Positions 35,901-46,300 of a DNA stretch of 64,000 bases are shown piece by piece. This DNA comes from a virus. Each line of letters begins with the position of its first letter. The first letter of the stretch is position 1. The notes beneath the pieces were generated by a model. It did not search any database. It was not told the DNA's origin and saw nothing but the letters and a program-made list of their open reading frames with translations. Made by a program: the position numbers and the translations under genes. Location of the stretch: the IMG/VR virus record IMGVR_UViG_3300032242_002454, positions 1 to 64,000 of that record. One strand, written 5' to 3'.

Positions 35901-37308
35901 TTTGATTATTCAATATACCAACAACTAAATTATTATTACTGGTTGGTGGAACAGCATTAATACTCCCTAACACTAAATTGTTGGCAACAGTACCACTTAG
36001 ATTATTAGTATTACCAACTACTAAAGAGCCATTAATATCTTTAAGAGTATTAGACTGACCAATTAGTAATAGTTTAGACGGAGCACCACTAGCAAGATTA
36101 TTATTTATACCTAAAAGAATACTTTGATCCAGACCAGAGATTGTGGAGTTACCTAGTCCAATAATAATAGACTTATTGGTATCTTGTAGGCTGATATTAT
36201 TACCAACAAAAATACCACTAGAAATATTAGTTATAGTTTGATCAGAACCAATGCAGATGAGTTTAGTGCCAGTAATTACATCTGAGCTGCCATATACCTT
36301 ATTGGAGTTACCACTCAGACTAACTTTAGAACCTACTACACTATTATCATTACCAATTAAAGTATTAACATTTCCAATGTAAATATTATTATCACCACTA
36401 TTGCTTACATAAGAACCTAAAACTACACCGGACGCTCCAGAACTCACTCCAACCTGTACTAACCCAACGCTAGTAGAAGTATTGAGACTATTATTGCTGC
36501 CTAAAAGAATATTGTAGTTGCCAGTAATGCTACTAGAATTACCCACGAAAATATTAGATAGTCCATTCAAATTAATTGAATCACCTAAAGCAGTATTATT
36601 TGCGCCAATTAATCTAGAATTATTTACTAGGGCAAAAACTTTGGCTCCATTGAAATAATTATAACTACCAATAGCTATGCCAGTATTAGATATTCCTGTG
36701 TTACTAGAACCTACAGTTATTAAATTAACACCTGTTACAGAATTGCTAACACCCATAACAGTATAAGTATAACCAGAAACACTATTGCTACCACCTAACA
36801 CTATATTTCTTAAATTAGCACTAAATACTGGTTTATTTGTTCCCTTATCATCAACAGTAAATAGTATTTCACCACTAGTAGATCCAGTTATAGGATCTAA
36901 AATTTTGGACATTATTTGTCCATAAACAATTTCATTATAGTTTGTATCTCGTCCAGCTAAATTAATCGTGGCTGGATAGCTACCAGATAATGGAGCAGTC
37001 TGGGGGTTGTGTACTAATAGAAGGGTGACACCTGTGGGGCAATTGGTGATACTTTCAACAATTAAACCATCTTTAGAGCATGGGGCTACAACATGTAAAA
37101 CAGCGTCGGGTAAGCCTGTGCCAATTCCTAATCTACCAGCAGAAGCATCAAAATATACTAATCCATTGCCGGTACCACGAATGCTAAAATCAATATCTTG
37201 TTTGAGAGCATTAAAAGAAGTACTAATTCCAGAAGTTTCTGATAATATAATTGATGGATTAATACCAGAACCAATATAAAGTGTACCAGATACTGTTTGA
37301 CTACTCAT
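32977..37308 (-). CDS. Long tail fibre with YadA-like Asn-rich beta repeats, 1443 residues
   Basis: The N-terminal ~150 residues hold a fibre attachment region with GRLGIGTGLPDAVLHV, the 'GIGT..P...L.V' shaft motif. From about residue 165 to 795 dozens of imperfect 13-16-residue repeats follow (SNIFVGNSSSITG, YNILLGSNNSLN, NNIVVGTNNTY). They alternate [I/V]x[I/V]G with Asn/Ser turns, as in the heads of trimeric autotransporters (YadA) but richer in Asn. A second shaft motif NRVGINTDSPTSEFSVSG lies near 840. The C-terminus (AGMFIEGALIKTVSGIRFS, MPGGMTLYTQIVG) is a globular beta domain. It is probably a trimeric fibre for receptor contact, placed directly after the tape measure. Confidence 0.75.
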   Translation of the reverse strand: MSSQTVSGTLYIGSGINPSIILSETSGISTSFNALKQDIDFSIRGTGNGLVYFDASAGRLGIGTGLPDAVLHVVAPCSKDGLIVESITNCPTGVTLLLVHNPQTAPLSGSYPATINLAGRDTNYNEIVYGQIMSKILDPITGSTSGEILFTVDDKGTNKPVFSANLRNIVLGGSNSVSGYTYTVMGVSNSVTGVNLITVGSSNTGISNTGIAIGSYNYFNGAKVFALVNNSRLIGANNTALGDSINLNGLSNIFVGNSSSITGNYNILLGSNNSLNTSTSVGLVQVGVSSGASGVVLGSYVSNSGDNNIYIGNVNTLIGNDNSVVGSKVSLSGNSNKVYGSSDVITGTKLICIGSDQTITNISSGIFVGNNISLQDTNKSIIIGLGNSTISGLDQSILLGINNNLASGAPSKLLLIGQSNTLKDINGSLVVGNTNNLSGTVANNLVLGSINAVPPTSNNNLVVGILNNQTGVYISSDGTISGTPSRTAGTVNNSIVAGINNLVLSGNSNVILGNKNIASGSNLSAVGSYNNLKNASNSYSIGNSNFLAGNQLGTVGSKIAVVGQESLIFNTIDSKMDVFGSGNVVLGYNQVVSSGIIIGTSNNLHGVNNIVYGRNNTLGSTRDKCSLDVAGLNITIPTQGVASKYLTGDKLLVCIQNPPSVSNTFIREITNVVESSMNNNTTISVGAPMAIDTTNGYYAINTAFDDNNSPNTSAISGWVMPYQRMGGAGGTETNPIYGSNNIVVGTNNTYLYSSGVIVGYNNNVSGVRNVVVGYGISGVADNTLYMGTNNSNKMVLDNDKVVFNSGATQDNFIIKSSSDNTSILNISLNNNRVGINTDSPTSEFSVSGLTTTSGLRVGFSAPDAYVLTTNTNGVGTWQLPVRISGLDTGLMYRVSDKVASGISEILYSPSTKTMNFNLGGDNGFYIASTGLFVNDQASTYKFRIRGSGGVEFAKVLLDTNFGNQRIDFYNISGNSGTFNNLTVSSGISLSPSLTGTFLYVNNSGKLNSSTTSPNSIIFANQSSLATGNTSIKWINSQQILALGATGVVNTDALTTNPDSFYNIVLSSNDTYDTVFNNRGLGNKFSVINSGSWSTRNGFHISPTGSVMINASSSDISRYNASGVVLYANGTAWFNSLKLGVGSTVSGYYLKTDQYGNLSFSDIDLKTQFSGIYPANITYTSQGNSSYRVDLGLTTKFPDGTDLTDGTMLVYRGDTWVGSTGLRVYQNTNPINDPSTVAGIEFGYKAQVTRTKHNHVFAGGSLKVSDDKYNGSSQFAQYYLRTRTTNGGQVRPLVTNWTKPAVGTTVPTTETSTNCINLDAFSGLQDAEYDRVWAYQIDVSVLWQSGSLTNTNRYGTKYGAGMFIEGALIKTVSGIRFSKLGTESVRTYGDTMPGGMTLYTQIVGSNPSRLSVVASGADNYTAIWSATARINQLNHYGADDLYTN
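34925..36815 (-). repeat. YadA-like Asn/Ser beta repeats in fibre gene
   Basis: Several dozen imperfect units of about 13-16 residues, for example SNIFVGNSSSITG, YNILLGSNNSLN and NNIVVGTNNTY. Each has a short beta strand, a glycine and Asn/Ser-rich turns, predicting a beta-roll or trimeric head like YadA. Confidence 0.8.
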
Positions 37309-37320
37309 TATAGTTACTCC

Positions 37321-40300
37321 TTAGAGTACTCCTTCTGTTTTTCTTGATAGGTTATTCATGGCCTTATCTACTTCTGTTACTATCATTCTTTGAATAGGCT
37401 CTTGCATATTAGCGAATACTGATGCTCCATTAATAACAACATCTACTCTGTGTGTGCCTTGTAGACTAACTTGTTCTGGTATCTTAATCTGTTCAAGTTG
37501 ACCAATAAATTTATTGAAGGTGTTAGTAAACTGGCTTAATCCATCCATATTTAGTGTATTTGAGCCATTATTATTAGATACACTATTTGTGGTTGTTGAG
37601 GATAGTTGTTTTTGATACTCTGAGAGTGTATTGACTGCTAATTGTAAGCTATTTGTGAACTGTTTTGTGGTCTGTGATAGGGTGGTAAATATTTGACCAA
37701 AATTAAATGTGCTACTACCAGTTACGGGTACTGAGCCTCCATCAGCAAGATAAACTGATCCACCACCACTCATATGGTTATTTCCATTATTTATTGATTG
37801 TAATAGTGGCAGATTTTGTTGGGTAGCTTGACGATTAACAACAAACTCTCCGGGTGTGAGCATGGCTGGGACAGTATCTGTTCCGCGAGGCTGGTAGTTT
37901 ACTAATGTTCCACGAGAAGCATATATCATGCCTCCATTAGCTTTATGTGTTGATGATAAAGATTTTTGTTTAAACTCTTCAAAAATACCATCAAGCATTC
38001 CAGGTTTTGATGTCTCTGGAGATAGAGGAGGTGTTTTAATTCCTGGTTTTCCTTGTCTAAATGCTGCTGCTGCTTGTTCCGCAGCAGACGGAGTATATGG
38101 AGCAGATAACTCTCCACCAAATCGTGCTATATTTCTTGTAAACGAAATAGTAGGTAGATTACGACCTATCTTGTCAGCGCCAGCACCAGCAACTACAGAC
38201 CCCAATAATGAAGCCTGCCAATGTTCTTCCATAGTATCGTTAATGTTTTTATTTAGTTCTGGAGCTAAAGCATTCAAATAATTTTCTTGAGCTTTATATA
38301 CTGCGGTCCCTGCTCCTAAACTAATAGCAAATCCACCAGGACCTGTGGTGGGTAAACCTAAAACTCCAGCACCCAAACCAGCTAAACCTGGAAGTATTGA
38401 TTTAGCGGCTCCGTATAAAGCAGCTTTGCCTTCTCCGGCCAACTTCTCACTGTCAAAATTAGTAATAGGTTGTTGGGGTAGCGTTGAAGTTGGACCCTTT
38501 CCATGACGATTCATCATAGGATTTAATGGTCTTGATGGATCGAATCCATCCTGAGCATAAATTACCCCACCCTTACTCTTAAATCTATCATCTAAAAGTC
38601 CCACATCCAACGCTTTATCTAGCTCATTTCTATTAGTAAATGATTCAATTAAAAATTGACTAATTTGTTCTTTGTTAGTTAATGTGTCTTGGACAGGAAA
38701 CCCACTACCAGTATATTCTATACCAGAAAGATGAGGTCGTGGACTATGATATTTAGAAGCCTTTATTCCTAATGCCGGAGCCATATTTGGATATCTTGCC
38801 GACATTTGTAAGTGAAAAGGTAGGTCTTGTATATCTACCTGTGTCGCTTGTTGAGCCACTTCTTTAGGAAATACGAACTCTGAGCCTCTCATAGCGCTAG
38901 CTTTTGTTAGAGGATGATCAGACATATTAGTATGTGATAGTCTATATTTCTCTGCTTCTCCTCTTGGTAATTGTAGTCTTTTAATAACCATGTCTTGAAG
39001 ACTATCTAATGGAGCATTATATTGTTCCCTTTGTGGTAAGGACTGTATGGTACCAGATCTTTTTGATAAATAAAATGATAATTGACTTGCTGCTTCTGTT
39101 TCATTCTCAGGAAAGAAATAACGACTTCTGTTCTCTCCAATTGAACCACCATCTCTAGCAGCCGCTTCCGTTAATCGTTGACTATATGTCGAGTTATCAA
39201 GTGTATCACTATTGCCAGAAGCTGCCTCCACACGAAGAAAAGTTATCATTTCTTTTAGATTGGTCGATGTTCCCACCATTTTTAATATAGCTTCTTCTCT
39301 TGGAGAAAGAGGCTTTTGTGCTGGAACTTGTGGTTTAGAAGACTGTAAATTTCCAGGAATAGCAGCACTAATCATGCTCTCTCTACCAGCCATTTTTAAT
39401 TCGTCAACAGTAAGTTTACCATCTAAAGCAGAAAAACCCAAGCTTAATCCACCACCAATACCTGCGGAAGCTGCTCTTTGACCAACGCTTCCCTTTAATA
39501 ATTCTGGTATGCGAGTAATATTTCCACCAGCTCTAGTAACTCCACCACCAATAGCTGATCCTCCCATAGAAGCCCATGGTCTTTCGTTCATTCTCTTATT
39601 CATGTACTCATTGAGTTCTGGAGCAAAAGCGTTTAAATAATTTTCTTGTGCGTGTGCGGCAGCAACTCCTGATGCAATACCTGTAACCGGGGCTGCTGGC
39701 CCACTAACTGCTCCTACGCCAGTTCCAACAAGAGTTGGTAAAACGCTCTTAGCTGCTCCATAAGCAAAAGATTCTGCTTGTAAACCAGCTTCTTGAGCAT
39801 AACCTAGTAATTGGTTTAAAAAACCTCCTGATTGAGCATAAATTATCCCACCCCTAGAGTAAGGCTTGCCTTGTTGATCATACTGGATACCAGCACCACC
39901 AAAACCAGGAGCTCTAGTATTTCTATCTCTATCTAGTGCCTGTTGTTGTCTTTCTTGAGCAGCTTCTGGGCTATTTTCTTGTTGTCTTCTTCTTTCCATT
40001 TCATTATCATAGGCATTCTGTCTATCATAAACTTCTTGATCATGCAGTGCTCCCCTTGTTTTGTGTTTAAACTCTCTAGTTGCCTGTTCTACTACTGCTT
40101 GATTTCTTTTATCTTGTTGAGCATTTCCGTGAGCTATTTTCTTTTGATCTGCTATTTTAGCCGCTAAACTAGGATAAGGTACAAAGCTCTCTGCTTTATT
40201 TCTTTTTGCTTCTTGAGATGCATTATAAGCTGTTCGTTTTTCAGCTGCTCTTTTATCTGCTAAACTACGGAAAGGAACAATACTTTCTACTTTTCTACCA

Positions 40301-43300
40301 TCTTGAGCATAAACTACTCCACCCTTACTAAATCCATAAGCTTTCATAATCTGTGATAATAATTCACTAGCTGCTGGATTATTTTTAAATGCATCAGTAC
40401 TTTCAGCTTGTATAAGATTAGTGAATATTTCTCTAGGATCTTTTCTCAAGTCTTCGGCAGTATAGAAGGTTCCTGTTGCTTTTTTTAATGCATCCCAACC
40501 TTTTGGATCTTTTAAGAATGTTTCAATATTTTCTTGTAATCTTGTTTTAGTATTGAACGTATTTTTAAATTGACCACTAGCATTTACCAATGCATGACCT
40601 AATTCATGATGTATTAGTTTTGGATCAACATATTTATCTCTGTAATGAATAGATCCTGTTTTGTCACCATACGCGAAATACTGTCCATCGTAGTTTGGAT
40701 TATCAACATCTCCTTGACCATGAAACTCAAGACCAAAGTTACGTCTAGCAAGATTACGAAGTTTCCTACTTCCAGCTGTCATTTTTCCAGGTTTATAGCC
40801 GGTGGTGTATTTGTCCAGTATTTCCACAAAGGATCGTTTATGAGCTTCAAGATTTTCAGGATCAGTAACATTAACAGCACCAGGAAATGGTTCATTACTT
40901 GATTTTCCGCTATCTGTAACAGGATTAGAATTTATACGCACTCCTGTTTTTCTCTCTATTCTATCGATTAATGTTCCATCTTGAGCATAAACTATACCAC
41001 CTTTATTAAAATGTGGAGCACCCGAATATTGACTTATTATTGTATTAACCTTGAGTAAGCGGATATATTCCTCAAAACCATGATCCTCTTGAGTTTTTAA
41101 AATATTATCTAATGTTTCATTATGTAATTGTATTATTCCTTCTTTCGCAGGTATGTTTAACCGAGTATTTTTATTAGACTTATATATTGCTTCTACATAA
41201 TTTCTTCTTTCGTGTAGATTTTTTATAACACTATCATATGCCTGTTGTTTGTTATCTTCTCCTATTTGTTTATTAATATATTTTTGAGCTTGATCTGCTT
41301 TTTCCTCGACATCTAAATCTTCATGAAGCATATCATTATTAAAAATATCATACATATTTTTGTTAGACAATATATCATGAGCTGCTTTTTTTCCAAGTAT
41401 ACTCTTAAAATCTTTGAGGGGATTTGGGTTCCCAGCAGCTGCTGCACCAGGAAGTCCTCCTCCTTTTTGAAGATAAACTGGTCCTCCCTTGCTCTTATTA
41501 ATAGCTTGCAATAAAGGTAGATTGCTACTAGTAGCTTGAGCATTAACAACAAATTCTCCCGGAGTAAGCATTGCTGGTACAGTATCAGTTCCTCGTGGCT
41601 GATAATTAATTAGTTTGCCATTTGAAGCATATACCATACCACCACTACTAAATACTCTAGAAGCTATTAGTAATTTGTTAGTATTTTTAACTAATGCTTG
41701 GCCGGTAGAATCCACCTTATCGAATCTTGCAGCATTAGATGTAGCAATAGACTGCGTATTGTTTAATAATTTAGGTATTTCTTTATCTTTAGTAGTTTTA
41801 GTAATATCAGAAACTTGTGATGAAACTGATAAATTATTTTTAGTATTATTAGCAATTTCTTGTTGTAGTCTAGAATTAAGATCTCTATCACGAATTTGTG
41901 ATGATGCTTGTGTGGGGCTTAATGATTTTGTTTCGCCTCCAGCTGCTCTATAAATTACTCCACCGTTACTCTTATTAAGAGCTTGTAATAAAGGAAGATG
42001 TTGGCTAGTAGCTTTAGCATTAACAACAAATTCGCCCGGTGTTAACATTGCAGGAACAGTATCAGTTCCTCGTGGCTGATAATTTACTAAGGCTCCTTCA
42101 GCAGCATAAATCATTCCACCATTACTGGCTCCTTGGGCAACTCTGAAAGCTGGATTGCCAGCAGCAACCCTAGGATATAATAATCCAACAGTATTATTAA
42201 TATTAAAAGCTGATAGTCTAGCAGCATTAGCAGCATCAGTATCTTGTGGGTTAATATAACCCATTTTAGTTAATTGTTTACTGATATTATTTCTTAGCAT
42301 GGCCTGTTGGGCAAGGTTCATGCTTTGTCCTCTTGCGGCCATCTTATCAATGCTAGTAAAGTTTCTTAATAACTTAGCAAAAGTTTTTCCTTGAGCTTTC
42401 TCTAATCTCTTTCTCTCAGCCATAGTAGCCACATCCGCACCATAATCACCAGACTTATTATATATACGAAATGCAGCTTGTTCAATCTGATCTTGACTCA
42501 TTCTTAATATAGAAATATCTCTATCACTATATTTATAGTTACCACCAACCGTTTGCTGACTCATGGTTTTAATGAGCGCTTCAGCTTGTTCTGGAGTAAA
42601 TGGACGGAAAAGATCTTGAGCAGCATCAGCTGACAATCCATACTTTGTCAAGAGTTTTTCATCTAGTCTGGGACTGCCACTTAGATTAAACTTTGCTCTA
42701 AGTTTAGATAAAGTTTGTTCTCTCCATCCCATGAAAGCTTCTGGACTTCTGAATTTATCGGGAGCACCCATACCAACAGCTTTACCTACCGCTAATTCCA
42801 AATTAAATCGTCTAGAATTTGCCCTATTAGATGCTAAAATTTGTGCTCTATTAGCTTCTCTCTCTTGTTTTTTCTCATAGTTTTTCCATAATCTATTTTG
42901 TTCAGCTATTGGGTAATTTTCAGCAGCTTTATTATTTAATACTATAATTTCTCTATTTTTAGCACTAAGTTGTCTTTCTAATCTTGCTTTTTCTGCTTTA
43001 TCATCATCGCTCATATTTTTAGGGTCTTTATATTTAAACCTATCTAAATCAGCTTCTATCTCTTTCTTTTCTTTTCCTAGTTTTTCTGTTTGTTTATAAA
43101 CATCAATTCTATCTCCATCAAAAGCAATCTTTCCAACTCCTGGTGGTAATGCTGGATGAGCAACTAAACTATTAGCTTCTGCTTGATTAGAGGCTTGTCT
43201 ATTTCTCTTATATGTTTCTTCTTCTTTTTGTCTCACTCTTTGACCAGTTGCACCAAGTCCATAAAAATCAGTCTGTCCATTAACAATATTTATTCTCATT

Positions 43301-46300
43301 CTACTACTGGTCGGCGCTTCATTTTCCGAGCCCATATTGCTAGCATCTATACTTTCTCCATTAACATTACCAAATATTGAAGAAGAAGCTCTATCAGCAA
43401 TTTTTCTCTGTTGTCTTCTTTGTTCTCTACCAGCTTTTGCTTTTTCATGTCTAGCATGAACTTTTTGAACTCTTTTTCTCTCTATTTCTTGTTGTGTTCG
43501 TTGTTCCATCATTTCTGTATAAGTTATTTGATCTTGAATAGCTCTATCATAATAGTTTTTATTTTCAGCTCCTTTAGTATTATTTCCTCTTGATACTCTA
43601 GTGTTACCATAAAGATAGCCAGGCACCAACGTAGAATCTTCAGAATTAAGAGCTTCTCTAGTAAGAATCATTTGTTGATTCAAAAAAGCTTCATCCATGA
43701 ATTTACCGGGCTGGTTTGCAACAGGTTTTGGAGCACCTCCATTTTGTATTCTTCTTCTTTCTCTTTCTAGTTCGGCTAATCTTTCAAGAGCTGATCTTTC
43801 TATAACATTAAATCTAGCTAAAGGATCTCTAAAAGGAATAACGGATGGTCCTCTTGGTCCTCTGGTTCTTAGTAATGCATTATTTACTCTATCTGTACTA
43901 TCAAAAGCCTCATGCTGTGCTTCTATTGCACTAGAAGCAGTATAACCAGCTTCCACCATAGTATTAATTGGTCTAGTAAAACCCTGCAAGGCTCCACCAA
44001 TCATAGAAGTTTCATTATGTCTGGTAGAGTCTACTCTATTTCTATGAAATGCTTCACGATCATAAAGAAATTCTCCACCAGTACGAATAGCATCTATACC
44101 AGTATTCAAAGCAATAGTACTAGCTGTTCCTGCTCTGGCGGTTGTAGCCATACTCCCCACAGTTGCATCGCCAGCAGCTGTTGCAAAAGTATGGCCAAAA
44201 CGAACACCAAATTCTCCTGTTGTGGTTAATAAATGAGCTGTTTTTTCATCTACCCCTGATGCAGAAAGAACAACTCCCGCACCCAGAGATGTCAAACTGC
44301 CAGCATTATTAGCAGAAAATCCACGAGCACCATTCGCTAATCCAGACCCAAGATTTCTAGCGCCAGATCTTGTACCAGATAAAAATCCTTTAGTTCTTTC
44401 ATATATACTTCCAGCTGTTTCTCTAGCTCTGGTTAAAAATGAAGGCTTGGTGTCTGGTAAGTCTGGTTTAAATGTTGTTTTTGGCTTGGGTGTTGTTGAC
44501 GACTGAGATGGTAATGGTTTTCTACCATCTCTACGATCAATAGCATCTCCTACTTCTTGAATATATGGTTCAAACATGGGATCAAGAATACCTGATGTAT
44601 AACCTTGACGATGAGCGGAACTAATTGCATTCTTCCACTCTTTCAAAGTTCTAGGGTTTGAAAGAGTAGGATCAGATTCTCTGGCTATTAAAAATCTAAA
44701 TAAAGGATGTCCAGGTCTAACATTAATACCAACATGATGTACCGGATTAGTAGTACCACCAGCCAAATAAACCACCCCACCCTTAGCATAGTTGCCAGAA
44801 TTAATACTCTTTAAAAGAGGCAAATTGCGCTGTGTAGCTGATCTATTAACTACAAATTCACCAGGAGTTAACATAGCAGGAACAGTGTCAGTTCCTCTTG
44901 GCTCATAATTAACTAAAGTTCCACTAGCAGCATAAACTGGACCACCTTGTGCTCTAGTCATAACATTGCCCGGTCTGGCTAATCCTAATCCTTCATTACG
45001 ACCTTGAGCATTATTAAAAGCATTGGTCAAATTAGTTAAAGCTGTAATTAAAGCTGTATTAGCAGTATTAAGTATTTGAGCTTGTTTTTCTAATAGTGGG
45101 TTAATAGCCTTTTGAGTAGCTTCGCCCAAAGCTGCCTGTTGTTGTTTGTATAGATTCTCTAATGCTTTGATTTGTGGATCTTCTTTTGGTGCAGCTCTTA
45201 GGTTTGCGATAATGTCTCTTAAAAAAGGATTATTCTCAACATTAAGTCCTTGATTCCTGGCTGTATTTTGTATTAGATCAGCTCTTAAATTATTGGCTTT
45301 TTGTTTATCAGTAACATCTAAACCGGAAACTTGAATAAGCTCATTAAATAAACTAAAACTATTTTTAGCTTCACTAGCAAAGGCTTCTTGAGCAGCTCCA
45401 ACGGCCTCCATATGCGTACCACCATCTTGGATAACTTTTTGATAAGCTTGTTGGGAAGAAACAGATTGGTTGATTGTGGTTATTTGACCATTTAATGTTC
45501 TATTAAGAAGGTCATAGGTGGAATTGAGATTTTTTAATTCTGTGGGGGTGCTTGTTACTAATTTTTCTCCAAAAGAAGCGCCGACCTGAGTTTTATTCTC
45601 TTTTTCTCCTCTAAGTTGTTCAATTTTAGCTTTAGTATTCTCCATATCTTTTCTAATAAGATCTGGTAAAGTTTCTAATCCTTTTTCAGTAGCAGCAATT
45701 TGTCTATTTAAACCAGCAAGAGCTTCTTTTTGTTTGTTAATAAGAGATATAACAGCAGGATCTGCCGCATTGCCTGAATTTTCTAGTTTACTAATATTAC
45801 CTTGAACAGCAGCCTGCTGACCCATCAATAAGGTTCTTTGGTTAGTTAAATTAGCAGCTGTTAAAGAACCAGGTTTTACTCCAGCATTTATGGCTGATTC
45901 TGTATATGCTCCTGATGCTCTTTCTTTAAGAGAAATATTTCGTCCTTCTCCCAAAGCTTCTTTGAGTGCAACATTACTATCTGCTATATATCCTTGTAAA
46001 TTAGCAAATTTACCAATAGCTTGAGTTTGAAGTTCAGCTGCTTTTTGTACAGCTTCTCCGTATTGATTTAATCCTTTTTCTATAAATTCATACTGACCCA
46101 ACATTGTATTGAAGGATTTTTTCTGAGAGTCAATTAATTGCTTAAGTCCACCAGTACTCTCTATCAAAGCTTGAGGATCTAATACTCCGTTATTCTTTTT
46201 AACATTCTCTTGAACAGCATCTTTTAATTCGGTGCGAATAGCATCAGAAACCCTATTATCTCCAAAGGTATCTATAAGTTGTTGAGTTAATTCTCTGGTG

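Noticed and set aside
34925-36815. CRISPR-like array
   Set aside because: Repeats are protein-level, imperfect, in-frame and without unique spacers of constant length.
41615-44229. Several plus-strand ORFs of 60-112 codons opposite the tape measure
   Set aside because: Low-complexity Ser/Ile/Leu-rich translations opposite coding sequence; no spacing or ribosome sites of a gene cluster.
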